Assembly (NCBI RefSeq): GCF_017599305.1
Contig: NZ_JAGFWR010000012.1
Location: 1-64,000, forward strand
Length of the DNA: 64,000 nt
Direction of reading: 5' to 3'
Source of the DNA: Micromonospora antibiotica
GTDB lineage: Bacteria > Actinomycetota > Actinomycetes > Mycobacteriales > Micromonosporaceae
The first letter of the stretch is position 1. Every line of letters starts with the position of its first letter. Shown piece after piece: positions 9,423 to 17,460 of this stretch. The position numbers and the translations under genes are program-made. Under the pieces are notes generated by a model. That model ran no database searches. It saw only the letters and a program-made list of their open reading frames with translations, and was not told the origin of the DNA.

Positions 9423-10095
9423 GAGCCACCCTCGGCCGGCGCACCCCCAGCTACCGAGCCCCGCCCACCGAGCCCCGCCCACGACGCGGACCGGCCGCGC
9501 CGGCCACGAAGACCCCTTCCCGCCCTTTCGAGCTGACGACACCAACGAGTCACCCCTCGAACAGGGCCGGGTCGCTCCCCTGCGGACACGGCGAGTCACG
9601 TCCTTCCCTCGCCCGGGCACCCGGGGTGGTCAAGGGGTGCCGCTGGCCGAGGAAGGTGTGCCGGACCGACGGCGAAACCCACCCCCGCCCGGCAGCGCCG
9701 TCCGCCCCGGCCCCGGTGACGACACGCCACGTGATCCCCTACCGGGCACGACACCCCACCCGGCCCGGATGGCAGCCAGGGACCCGGGACCGAGCAGCGA
9801 GCCGGCAACGTCATCAGGCAATCAGGGATCCGGGACCGAGCAGCGAGTCGTCAACGTCATCAGCTCGAAAGCACCCGCAACGACATCGGTAGGTGGGCCG
9901 GCGTCCGGCACTCGACCGGACGGCCCACCCACGCTCGGAAGCCGGCGCACCTGCGCCCGGGGAGCAGACCGGAACAGGGACACCCGTGGACCCGACCCCG
10001 CCGGACAGGATGCCGCAGACCCCCCGACGGCCGTGACCGCGCCGACCCTGGCGGGGCGACGCGGTCACGGTGGAGCCAACGGGACGCGGTTCAGG
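9423..10095. other. Intergenic stretch with no convincing gene
   Basis: About 670 bases between two hairpin/gene ends. Open frames here are proline/glycine/arginine-rich and lack ribosome binding sites or recognisable domains. It contains the 41-base direct repeat at 9777-9863. It lies beyond the 3' ends of both neighbours, so no promoter is expected. Confidence 0.6.
9777..9863. repeat. 41-bp imperfect direct repeat, two copies
   Basis: Copies at 9777-9817 and 9823-9863 match at 38 of 41 positions and are separated by 5 bases. The shared core is CGGGACCGAGCAGCGAG and then CAACGTCATCAG. Non-coding; looks like a local tandem duplication that has begun to diverge. Confidence 0.85.
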
Positions 10096-10899
10096 TCAAC
10101 CGGCGGCGGAGCGGAAGACCGGGTAGTAGCCGCCGGACTGCCCGGCCGCCGTCGGGTGGTACGAGACGCCGAGGTTGGCGAAGTTCAACGCGTGCAGCCA
10201 CTTCTCGCCGTAGCTGCACAGCTGGTGACCGACGAAGATGGACCGTACGTCGGCGAACGTGAAGCCGGCCGAGGTGGCGGCGGTGCGGGTGATGTCGTCG
10301 ATCAGGTTGATGCCTTCGTTGATCTTCGCGCGGGAGTTCGCGCTGAGCCCCACGCAGACCGTGCCGAGCTGGTAGAAGACCGGGTAGCCGACGACCACCA
10401 CCCGGGCCGACGGCGCACGCGACCTGATCCCGTTGTAGACGGTGGCGAGCTTGGCGGGCAGTTCCGCGCGGGCCTTGTTCTCGGCGGCCTGCACGGCCGC
10501 GACGCACTGGGTCTCCCCCTGGAGCACGCAGGTCGACATGATCGTGGTGAACCCGACGTCGTTGCCACCGATGGTGACGCTGACCAGGGTGGTGGTCGAG
10601 GTCAGCGCGGAGAGCTGGTTGTTGACCACGTCGGTGGTGGTCGCGCCGGAGCAGGCCACCGACTTGTACGAGGCCGGCTTGATGTTGGTGTTGTACAGCG
10701 CCGGATACGCGTTGCTGCTGCGCTGACAGGAGCCGCTCTCGGAGGTGTAGCTGCCGGCGCCGACACCGGAGGCGTACGAGTCGCCGAGGGCCACGTACCG
10801 GTCGGTGGGGGCGGCCTGGACGGGCACCGCCGCGCCGAGGGTCACGCCGATGGACGCCGCGAGACTCACGGCGAGGGTCACGAGTCGGGATCTCCGCAC
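10096..10899 (-). CDS. Secreted SGNH/GDSL-type lipase or esterase
   Basis: Secreted hydrolase of 267 residues, related to Streptomyces GDSL lipases. GTG 10899 has AGGAG 6 bases upstream and gives a signal peptide (about 1-29, ending PVQA-AP). Block I carries the nucleophile in ALGDSYASG, block III is GGNDVGF, and the catalytic histidine lies in SYHPTAAGQSGGY near the C-terminus. Six or more cysteines in the mature part suggest disulphides, as in the three-disulphide Streptomyces enzymes. Likely substrate: acyl esters or phospholipids. Single-gene unit, divergent from the reductase-like gene at 11127. Confidence 0.92.
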   Translation of the reverse strand: MRRSRLVTLAVSLAASIGVTLGAAVPVQAAPTDRYVALGDSYASGVGAGSYTSESGSCQRSSNAYPALYNTNIKPASYKSVACSGATTTDVVNNQLSALTSTTTLVSVTIGGNDVGFTTIMSTCVLQGETQCVAAVQAAENKARAELPAKLATVYNGIRSRAPSARVVVVGYPVFYQLGTVCVGLSANSRAKINEGINLIDDITRTAATSAGFTFADVRSIFVGHQLCSYGEKWLHALNFANLGVSYHPTAAGQSGGYYPVFRSAAG

Positions 10900-11126
10900 G
10901 TCGCACTCCTGGGGGTTAGGAAGTGGTGGTGGGAGATAGATATCACTCAATCACGTGTTTGGGGAAGGTTGTCGATGGGTAACAGGGGTGACTAGGGGTT
11001 CATCCGCACGTGACGTCGCCGTCGGACAGACGACCCGGCCGGGCCGACGTGGACGGTCGACATCGGGCGCACAACCCACCGGTCAGGTCGGGAATACGCA
11101 CCCACACCGGCCGGTTGGTCACCGGC

Positions 11127-11819
11127 ATGACAACTGTGGGACTCATCGGCAGCGGCAACATCGGCAGCACCCTGGCCCGGCTGGCGGTCACCGCCGGACA
11201 CGACGTGGTGCTCAGCAACTCACGCGGCCCGGAGACGCTCAAGGACCTGGTCGACGAGTTGGGCATACGGGCCCGGGCGGCCACCCCGGCCGAGGCGGCG
11301 GCAGCGGGCGATCTGGTGGTGGTCACCATCCCGCTGCGCGCCTACCGGGACGTGCCGGCCGCGCCGCTCGCCGGCAAGACCGTCATCGACACCAACAACT
11401 ACTACCCGGAGCGCGACGACAGCTTCCCGGAGCTGGACGACGAGTCGACCACCACCAGCGAGCTGCTCCAGCGGCACCTGCCGGAGTCGCAGGTGGTCAA
11501 GGCCTTCAACAACATCTACTTCAAGCACCTGCTCGCGCTGGCCCGCCCGGCGGGGGCCGCCGACCGCACCTCGCTGCCGGTAGCCGGGGACGACGCCGGG
11601 GCCAAGGCCGAGGTCACCGCGTTCATCGACTCCGTCGGGTACGACACCGTCGACGTGGGGCCGCTCGCCGAGGGCTGGCGGTTCCAGCGGGACACCGCCG
11701 CGTACGGCGTCTTCTACACCGCCGACCCGGCGGCCGGCTACGAACAGCCGGGCCTGCCGACCGACGCGCAGCGGCTGCGCGACGCCCTGGCCGCCGCCCG
11801 CCGCTACGCCGACGCCTGA
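11127..11819 (+). CDS. NADPH-dependent F420 reductase-like NAD(P)-binding protein
   Basis: Soluble protein of 230 residues with an N-terminal Rossmann fold: TTVGLIGSGNIGSTLARLAV holds the GxGxxG turn. The following SNSRGPETL segment, in place of an acidic residue at the end of strand 2, favours NADP over NAD. VKAFNNIYFKHL is typical of the F420:NADP oxidoreductase (COG2085) family. ATG 11127 fits the conserved N-terminus; upstream codons to 11010 have no homology-like features. Whether it truly uses F420 cannot be told from the sequence; COG2085 includes many of unknown substrate. Confidence 0.85.
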   Translation: MTTVGLIGSGNIGSTLARLAVTAGHDVVLSNSRGPETLKDLVDELGIRARAATPAEAAAAGDLVVVTIPLRAYRDVPAAPLAGKTVIDTNNYYPERDDSFPELDDESTTTSELLQRHLPESQVVKAFNNIYFKHLLALARPAGAADRTSLPVAGDDAGAKAEVTAFIDSVGYDTVDVGPLAEGWRFQRDTAAYGVFYTADPAAGYEQPGLPTDAQRLRDALAAARRYADA

Positions 11820-11831
11820 CCGGTACCACCA

Positions 11832-11879
11832 CCGCACCGGCCGGGACGGCAGCCGCGAGGCCCGTCCCGGCCGGTGCGG
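11832..11879. terminator. Perfect 18-bp hairpin between convergent genes
   Basis: Arms 11832-11849 and 11862-11879 are perfectly complementary with a 12-base loop, between the plus-strand reductase-like gene (stop 11819) and the minus-strand acetyltransferase (stop 11901). Likely bidirectional terminator without U tract. Confidence 0.8.
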
Positions 11880-11900
11880 CCGGCGGGCGACCCGCCGTGG

Positions 11901-12449
11901 TCAGCGAGGAGCCTGCCACTCGTCGGCCAGCACCGCCCACACCTCCATGTCCACCCGGCCCGCCGGCCCCCGGGCGACCTGACGCAGGGTGCCCTCGTGC
12001 CGCATGCCGAGCCGCCGGGCCACCGCGATGCTGCGGACGTTGCCGACGCTGGTCCGCCACTCGACCCGGTGGATGCCGCGTTCCCGGATCGCCCAGTCCA
12101 CGATCCGGGTCGCCGCCCGGGTCACCAGGCCCCGACCCTCGGCGGCCGGCTCCAGCCAGCAGCCCGCCTCCGCCACCCCCGTCGCCGTGCTGAACGACAC
12201 GAACAGCACCCCGCCGACCAGGACGCCGTCGAGCCAGATCCCCCAGATGCCCCCGGCGTCGTCAGCCCACTTGTCGGCCGACCGACGCAGCACCCGGCGG
12301 GCCGCCTCCAGGTCGGTGGCCACGAAGGACGCACCCACCCACGGGGCGATGTGTGCCCGGGCCCGGTCCAGGTGGGCCAGGAACTCCTCGGCCTGCCACG
12401 GTGCGAGCGGACGCAGCTCGGCGTCCCCGGTCAGCGGTAGTGCGAACAT
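11901..12449 (-). CDS. GNAT acetyltransferase, RimJ/RimL type
   Basis: Protein of 182 residues of the RimJ/RimL branch of GNAT N-acetyltransferases, which acetylate protein N-termini or small amines with acetyl-CoA. It opens with ELRPLAPWQAEEF and has the acetyl-CoA-binding pattern EGRGLVTRAATRIVDWA, then the GNVRSIAVARRLGMRHEGTLR block, both diagnostic. The ATG at 12449 has GGAGG 9 bases upstream and starts 3 bases after the stop of the second acetyltransferase gene, so both are co-transcribed. Substrate unknown. Confidence 0.9.
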   Translation of the reverse strand: MFALPLTGDAELRPLAPWQAEEFLAHLDRARAHIAPWVGASFVATDLEAARRVLRRSADKWADDAGGIWGIWLDGVLVGGVLFVSFSTATGVAEAGCWLEPAAEGRGLVTRAATRIVDWAIRERGIHRVEWRTSVGNVRSIAVARRLGMRHEGTLRQVARGPAGRVDMEVWAVLADEWQAPR

Positions 12450-12452
12450 CCG

Positions 12453-12947
12453 TCAGTTCCTCCGGTATGCGACGGGCAGGCTCAGCCGCAGCGTGGGCCC
12501 GGGAGTGGGGACGAAGCCCAGCGACCGGTAGAGCGGCTCGCCGTCGGTCGAGGCCCGCAGGTCGACCTTGCCGACCCCGCGCTGCCGGTACCAGTCCAGC
12601 AACGCCTCCAGGCAGGCCCGGGCGTAGCCGCGCCGACGGTGCACCGGCTCGGTGGCCACGTTGAAGACGTACCCGGTCAGGCCGTCGGGGTTGCCGGGGC
12701 CGCCGAGACGCTGCTCGATGGTCCCGGTCGCGCAGGCCGCCAGGACGCCGGGCCGGGCCGGGTCGTCGACGACGAAGACCGCCATCAGGTCGGCCGGCTC
12801 GGCCAGCCGCCGGTGCAGCACCTCCCGGGACGCCTGCTGCCAGGGCCCCGGTGCCGGGTCCAACTGGTCGATGTCGGCCAGCATCACCCCACGCAGGCGA
12901 ACGATCTCACCAGCGTCGGCGACCACGGCCCGTCGAACGTTGATCAC
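12453..12947 (-). CDS. GNAT family N-acetyltransferase
   Basis: Protein of 164 residues. VINVRRAVVADAGEIVRLR is the usual GNAT opening; the CoA motif appears as HRRRGYARACLEALLDW, and GEPLYRSLGFVP is the family's C-terminal strand-helix. I placed the start at GTG 12947; the frame runs to 13229 but the extra part is arginine/proline-rich and lies in the promoter region of the divergent gene at 13144. First gene of a two-gene unit with 11901-12449. Substrate unknown. Confidence 0.85.
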   Translation of the reverse strand: MINVRRAVVADAGEIVRLRGVMLADIDQLDPAPGPWQQASREVLHRRLAEPADLMAVFVVDDPARPGVLAACATGTIEQRLGGPGNPDGLTGYVFNVATEPVHRRRGYARACLEALLDWYRQRGVGKVDLRASTDGEPLYRSLGFVPTPGPTLRLSLPVAYRRN

Positions 12948-13143
12948 GAACGGACGGTACCGGATGCCCCGGGCGGACCGCCGACCCGAACCGCGCCGAC
13001 CCGGGACCGCCGACCGGAAACGACGGAGCCGGCCCGGAACCGCGCCGACCGGAAGGTGCCGGAACACGACGTCCGGCCAACTTGCCATCGGGTCCCGCTC
13101 ACGGGACGCTGGGGGTCGGGACCGACACCACCTCGGAGGCGAG

Positions 13144-14007
13144 ATGCCCCAGCTCCCCACCGTGCCGCGTCGGCTGCTCGCCGCCGCCGGCACGCTCCTG
13201 CTCGGCACCGCGCTGGCCACCGTCGGCATCGCGCCGGCCGGGGCGGCGGCCGGCGACGTCGGCTACGTCCGGCTCGCCCACCTCTCCCCCGACACCCCCG
13301 CCGTGGACGTCTACCTCTCCGCCCCCGGCAGCGCCGCACCGCAGGTCTTCCCCGCCGTCGGCTACGGCGTCGTCTCCCGCTACCTGCCCCTGGCCGTCGG
13401 CCGCTACGCGGTGGCGATGCGGCAGGCCGGCACCCCGGCCAGCGAACCCCCGGTGCTCACCACCGAGGTGGACCTCGGCGCGGGCGAGGCGTACACGGTG
13501 GCCGGGGTGGGCCGTTACGCCGACCTGGGCCTGCGGGTGCTCGCCGACGACCTCACCGCCCCGGCCCCCGGCCAGGCGAAGGTACGGGTCGTCCACGCCT
13601 CCGTGCGCGCCCCGGTGGTCGACGTGACGGCCGACGACGGGCCGACCATCGCCGACGCCGTCCGGTTCGCCACCACCACCAACTACCGGCAGGTCGAGCC
13701 GGGTCGTTGGCGGCTGCGCCTCGGCGGCGGCAGCGGCCCGAGCACCGACGCCGAGGTGACCCTCACCGGCGGGCGGGTCTACTCGCTGCTGGTGCTCGAC
13801 GGCAAACGGGGCGGACTCACCACCGAGCTGCGCGAGGACGCCCGGGGCGGCGGGGTCGCCCCGGCCGGTGGCGTGCCGGCGGGAGCGGGAGGGCTGGCCG
13901 GGGACGGGCCCGGGGCGTACCCGATGGTGGCCGGCGGGGTGCTCGCGGGGGCCGTGGTGGTGGGGGCGACGGTGCTGGTGCGGCGACGGCGGCGACCGGT
14001 CTGGTGA
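13144..14007 (+). CDS. Secreted, membrane-anchored DUF4397 protein
   Basis: Exported protein of 287 residues. Signal peptide about 1-35 (PRRLLAAAGTLLLGTALATVG core, cut after GAAAG). Two DUF4397 units follow: one opening YVRLAHLSPDTPAVDVY, the second opening VRVVHASVRAPVVDV; these are beta-sandwich surface domains. A Gly/Ala-rich spacer and C-terminal membrane segment (about 257-279) end in RRRRRP, a stop-transfer tail. I see no LPXTG-like sorting motif although the next gene is a sortase. ATG 13144 follows GGAGG by 5 bases. Its stop overlaps the sortase GTG (GTGA). Confidence 0.88.
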   Translation: MPQLPTVPRRLLAAAGTLLLGTALATVGIAPAGAAAGDVGYVRLAHLSPDTPAVDVYLSAPGSAAPQVFPAVGYGVVSRYLPLAVGRYAVAMRQAGTPASEPPVLTTEVDLGAGEAYTVAGVGRYADLGLRVLADDLTAPAPGQAKVRVVHASVRAPVVDVTADDGPTIADAVRFATTTNYRQVEPGRWRLRLGGGSGPSTDAEVTLTGGRVYSLLVLDGKRGGLTTELREDARGGGVAPAGGVPAGAGGLAGDGPGAYPMVAGGVLAGAVVVGATVLVRRRRRPVW

Positions 14008-14705
14008 CCAGGCCCGGCTTTGCGATCCGCCGGCACCGCGCCCGCCGGACGCCGGCCGCCGCCCTGGTCGCGGCCGGGGCGGTGCTCTGCCTGGCCGCCG
14101 GCACCGGCGTCGGCCTGGCCACCGACACGCGCCTGACCGGCGACTCCGCCCGCCCGGCCGACCCGGCCGGCACCTGGCAGCCCGGCTGCGCGGCCGGTTG
14201 CGCCACCAGCGCCGGCACCCCCCGCGCCACCCCGACGCCGCCCACCCGGGTACGCGTGGCGCGGATCGGCGTCGACTCCCCACTCACCGCCCTCGACCTC
14301 GACCGGGCCGGCACCCTGGTCCCCCCGGCGGACTTCACCCGGGCCGGCTGGTACGGCGGCGGCCCCGCGCCCGGCGACCCGGGACCGGCGGTGATCGCCG
14401 GGCACCTCGACTCGCGGCGCGGCCCGGCCGTCTTCGCCCGCCTCGGCGAACTGCGCCCCGGCGACCGGATCGAGGTGTGGCGGGGCGGACGACGGGTGCC
14501 GTTCCGGGTCACCGGCGCGCTGCGCACCCCGAAGGACGCCTTCCCCACCGCCACCGTGTACGGCCCGACGCCCGGCCCCGAGCTGCGCCTGATCACCTGC
14601 GGCGGCGACTTCGACCGACGGGTCGGCCACTACCGGGACAACGTGGTGGTCTTCGCCGTCGCCGACGCACCGGCCGACCCCCTCCCCCGCTCCGCCGCCG
14701 ACTGA
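14004..14705 (+). CDS. Class F sortase
   Basis: Membrane-anchored cysteine transpeptidase of 233 residues. An N-terminal membrane segment (about 17-39) and a Thr/Pro spacer precede the sortase domain (about 82-221). The catalytic triad is visible: H134 in IAGHLDS, C199 in LITCGGDF and R211 in HYRDNVVV. The short length and the position with a DUF4397 gene are typical of the actinobacterial class F enzymes. GTG start overlaps the stop of the upstream gene, so the two are translationally coupled. The substrate is not evident: the partner lacks a classical LPXTG signal. Confidence 0.92.
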   Translation: MTRPGFAIRRHRARRTPAAALVAAGAVLCLAAGTGVGLATDTRLTGDSARPADPAGTWQPGCAAGCATSAGTPRATPTPPTRVRVARIGVDSPLTALDLDRAGTLVPPADFTRAGWYGGGPAPGDPGPAVIAGHLDSRRGPAVFARLGELRPGDRIEVWRGGRRVPFRVTGALRTPKDAFPTATVYGPTPGPELRLITCGGDFDRRVGHYRDNVVVFAVADAPADPLPRSAAD

Positions 14706-14750
14706 CCCACCCGGCCACCCGCCGAGCTGGCCTGCCCCGGGTGACGCGCG

Positions 14751-14821
14751 CGATCTTGGAGTTCTGGTGCCGATTTCGCGGTGATACACCCCTTTTGCAA
14801 CCCACCACAACTCCATGATCG
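14751..14821. terminator. Inverted repeat between convergent genes (second REP-like type)
   Basis: Arms 14751-14769 and 14803-14821 (19 bases, two mismatches), consensus core GATCWTGGAGTTSTGGTG, separated by 33 bases that include a small GGTG-ATA-CACC hairpin. Lies between the 3' ends of the sortase gene and the minus-strand gene at 14880. A G-rich, T-interrupted tract (about 14826-14880) follows. The core differs from the element at 3610. Confidence 0.65.
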
Positions 14822-14879
14822 ACGCGGAGGGTTGGGGGTGGGGGGGTGGGGTGCGGGGGTGGGGGTGGGGGTGGGGGGG

Positions 14880-15233
14880 TTAGCGGATGGGGCGGCGGCC
14901 GGCGAAGCCGCACTCGACGCGGTGGTACCAGCGGACGTCGGGGTCACCCTCCAGCCAGCACCAGAGCACCGCCCGGCCCTCGTGTTCGCCGGGGAAGTCG
15001 AGCAGCACCGGGGCGATCCCCTTGACCTGGATGTCGTGCGAGTTCAGGTCCTCCAGCACGCCGTGCAGCCGGGCCTCCAGGGCCTTGACCTCGGCCCGGC
15101 CGCCCAGCGCCGACATCCCCGGGCCGGCCAGGTCGGCCCGCAGCTCGGCCAGGTCGGCCCGGATGCCGATCAGCTCGTCGATGCGGGGATGCAGGGTGGC
15201 GACCAGGTACCGCGCCTGGGCGAGAGTGAACAC
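14880..15233 (-). CDS. DUF2203 family protein
   Basis: Small cytoplasmic protein of 117 residues matching DUF2203: the N-terminal FTLAQARYLVATLHPRIDEL helix, a central coiled region, and the C-terminal LLDFPGEHEGRAVLWCWLEG with VRWYHRVECGFAGRRPI, the family's most conserved part. Function unknown. I prefer GTG 15233 because the family begins at FTLAQA; the frame is open to a GTG at 15344, only 13 bases from the proC stop, which would give 154 residues. A CATACT sequence sits 6 bases before 15233. Downstream of proC and possibly co-transcribed. Confidence 0.8.
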   Translation of the reverse strand: MFTLAQARYLVATLHPRIDELIGIRADLAELRADLAGPGMSALGGRAEVKALEARLHGVLEDLNSHDIQVKGIAPVLLDFPGEHEGRAVLWCWLEGDPDVRWYHRVECGFAGRRPIR

Positions 15234-15356
15234 GGGGCCAGTATGGGGCACCCGGGTGATCCGCACCGACCCGCCCGCCGGCTTCAGTACCCGTTCGGGC
15301 GGCGGGCCGAGATCCGCGGTGCCGTCGGCCCCCGCCCCGGACACGGCGAGCCCGGG

Positions 15357-16175
15357 TCAGTCGGCCTGGGCGGCGAGCTCGCGGGCACGGTCGCGGGCGG
15401 CTTCCAGCGCCGCCAGCAGCGCCGCGCGTACCCCGTGTTTCTCCAACTCGCGGATGGCGGAGATGGTCGTGCCGGCCGGCGAGGTGACGGCCTCGCGGAG
15501 CTTGACCGGGTGTTCGCCGGAGTCGCGCAGCATCACGGCCGAACCGATCGCGGTCTGCACGATCAGCTCGTGCGCCACCTGCCGGGGCAGGCCGAGCAGG
15601 ATGCCGGCGTCGATCATGGCTTCGACCAGCAGGTAGAAGTAGGCCGGGCCGGAGCCGGAGAGGGCGGTGACCGCGTCCTGCTGCGACTCGGGCACCCGCA
15701 GGGTCGCCCCGAGCGGGGCGAACATCTCCTCGGCCAGAGCCAGGTGTTCGCCGGTGGCGTGGGCGCCGGCCGAGATGGCGCTCATCGCCTGGTCGACCAG
15801 GGCCGGGGTGTTGGTCATCACCCGGACCACCGGGGTGCCCTCGGGCAGCCGGCGGCTGAAGAAGCTGGTGGGCAGCCCGGCGCAGAGCGAGACGACCAGC
15901 TTGTCGGCCGGCACCTTGGGGCCGATCTCGTCCAGCAGGACCCCCGCGTCCTGGGGTTTCACGGCGATCGCCAGCACCGCCGCCTCGGTCACGGCGGTCA
16001 GGTTGTCGACCACCCGTACGCCGTACCGGGTGGCCAACTCCTCGGCCCGGACGGGTCGGCGGGCGGTCGCCAGCAGGCGCTGCGCCGGCCACCCGGACCG
16101 TAGCAACCCGGAGAGCACCAGCTCGCCGATCTTTCCCGCCCCGATCACCGCGACGGTGTGCCTCGCCGACCCCAT
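15357..16175 (-). CDS. proC: Pyrroline-5-carboxylate reductase
   Basis: Last step of proline biosynthesis: reduces 1-pyrroline-5-carboxylate with NAD(P)H; 272 residues, normal for the family. The Rossmann opening is VAVIGAGKIGE, followed by AIAVKPQD and SLCAGLPT. The C-terminal dimerisation/substrate domain has ALSGSGPAYFYLLVEAM and the SPAGTTISAIRELE signature. In the substrate region the usual Asp-Ala pair is VTSPAGTT, consistent. Upstream lies the pfkA hairpin; DUF2203 follows. Confidence 0.95.
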   Translation of the reverse strand: MGSARHTVAVIGAGKIGELVLSGLLRSGWPAQRLLATARRPVRAEELATRYGVRVVDNLTAVTEAAVLAIAVKPQDAGVLLDEIGPKVPADKLVVSLCAGLPTSFFSRRLPEGTPVVRVMTNTPALVDQAMSAISAGAHATGEHLALAEEMFAPLGATLRVPESQQDAVTALSGSGPAYFYLLVEAMIDAGILLGLPRQVAHELIVQTAIGSAVMLRDSGEHPVKLREAVTSPAGTTISAIRELEKHGVRAALLAALEAARDRARELAAQAD

Positions 16176-16208
16176 GTCACCCTTCCGTCCCGCTCGTCCG
16201 GTCCCGTG

Positions 16209-16242
16209 CCCCTTCCCCTCCGGCGCTGCGGAGGGGAAGGGG
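16209..16242 (-). terminator. Perfect 14-bp hairpin downstream of phosphofructokinase gene
   Basis: Arms 16209-16222 and 16229-16242 with a 6-base loop, 11 bases after the phosphofructokinase stop on the minus strand and before proC. Confidence 0.78.
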
Positions 16243-16253
16243 ATGGGCTGCGA

Positions 16254-17282
16254 TCAGCTGCCGAAGAAGACCTCGGCCTCGTCGTAGCGCTCGATCGGGA
16301 CGGTCTTCAGCTCGCGGGTGGCCTCGGCCAGCGGCACCCGGACGATGTCCGTGCTCTGCATCGCGACCATCTTGCCCCAGTCACCCTCGTGCGCGGCGTC
16401 GATGGCCTGGAGGCCGAGCCGGGTGGCGAGCACCCGGTCGAACGCGGTCGGGGTGCCACCGCGCTGGATGTGCCCGAGCACGACGGTGCGGGCCTCCTTG
16501 CCGGTCTTGGCCTCCAGCTGCTCGGCCAGCCACTGGCCGATGCCACCCAGCCGGACGTGCCCGAAGGCGTCCAGCTCCTGGTTGTGCAGGACCATCTGGC
16601 CGTCCAGCGGCTGGGCGCCCTCGGCGACCACGACGATCGGGGCGTACTGGTGCTGGAAGCGCTTCTCGACGTAGCCGGCGACCTGGTCGACGTCGAACTT
16701 GCGCTCCGGCAGCAGGATCACGTTGGCGCCGCCGGCGAGGCCGGCGTGCAGGGCGATCCAACCGGCGTGCCGGCCCATCACCTCGACGACGAGGGTGCGG
16801 TGGTGGCTCTCCGCGGTGGTGTGCAGCCGGTCGATCGCCTCCATGGCGATGTTGACGGCGGTGTCGAAGCCGAAGGTGTAGTCGGTGGCGCCCAGGTCGT
16901 TGTCGATCGTCTTCGGCACGCCGACCACGTTGACGCCCAGCTCGTGCAGCTTGGTGGCGACGCCCAGGGTGTCCTCGCCGCCGATCGCGATCAGCGCGTC
17001 CACGCCCTGCCCGGCGAGGTTCTCCTTGATCCGCTCCACGCCGTTCTCGATCTTGAACGGGTTGGTGCGGGACGAGCCGAGGATGGTGCCGCCGCGCGGG
17101 AGGATGCCCCGCACCTCAGGAATGCCGAGCGGCTTGGACAGGCCCTCCAGCGGACCCTTCCACCCGTCCCGGAAACCCACGAACTCGTGACCGTAAGTAG
17201 CGACGCCCTTACGGACCACCGCTCGAATGACCGCGTTGAGACCTGGGCAGTCGCCGCCGCCGGTGAGCACGCCGATACGCAT
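16254..17282 (-). CDS. pfkA: 6-phosphofructokinase, residues of the PPi-dependent type
   Basis: Phosphorylates fructose 6-phosphate in glycolysis; 342 residues. ATG 17282 has AGGAGG 8 bases upstream. The N-terminal GGGDCPGLNAVIR and catalytic PKTIDND (D127) are intact. The two residues that select the phosphoryl donor are D104 (GGED) and K124 (PKTIDND). In this family Gly104 goes with ATP, and Asp104 plus Lys124 goes with pyrophosphate, as in the Amycolatopsis methanolica enzyme. I therefore predict PPi use and a reversible reaction, by inference from residues only. Single-gene unit with its own terminator. Confidence 0.93.
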   Translation of the reverse strand: MRIGVLTGGGDCPGLNAVIRAVVRKGVATYGHEFVGFRDGWKGPLEGLSKPLGIPEVRGILPRGGTILGSSRTNPFKIENGVERIKENLAGQGVDALIAIGGEDTLGVATKLHELGVNVVGVPKTIDNDLGATDYTFGFDTAVNIAMEAIDRLHTTAESHHRTLVVEVMGRHAGWIALHAGLAGGANVILLPERKFDVDQVAGYVEKRFQHQYAPIVVVAEGAQPLDGQMVLHNQELDAFGHVRLGGIGQWLAEQLEAKTGKEARTVVLGHIQRGGTPTAFDRVLATRLGLQAIDAAHEGDWGKMVAMQSTDIVRVPLAEATRELKTVPIERYDEAEVFFGS

Positions 17283-17460
17283 GATCTGCTCATCCTCCTG
17301 GAACGTCAGGTGAAGCCCGGATAAGCCCCAGGATATGTGTCCGCTCAGACCATCGGCGTCGTTGCCGGCCCGGGGCGGGCCGTCAGTGCGCACTGTAGTC
17401 GGCTCAGCTGCACGCCGACACCGCGCCCCGGCCGGTCCCGCCCACCCCGGCGACTACCGG

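Noticed and set aside
9637..10995. 452-codon plus-strand frame across the gap and the SGNH gene
   Set aside because: No ribosome binding site or domain; the part over the SGNH gene is its antisense.
12639..14003. N-terminal extension of the sortase frame
   Set aside because: It runs through the DUF4397 gene in another frame; the sortase start is the GTG at 14004.
14826..14880. G-rich tract (GGGGGTGGG repeats) as a G-quadruplex regulator
   Set aside because: It could fold as a quadruplex, but it lies at the 3' end of the DUF2203 gene and simple sequence of this type is common in such genomes; no evidence of function.
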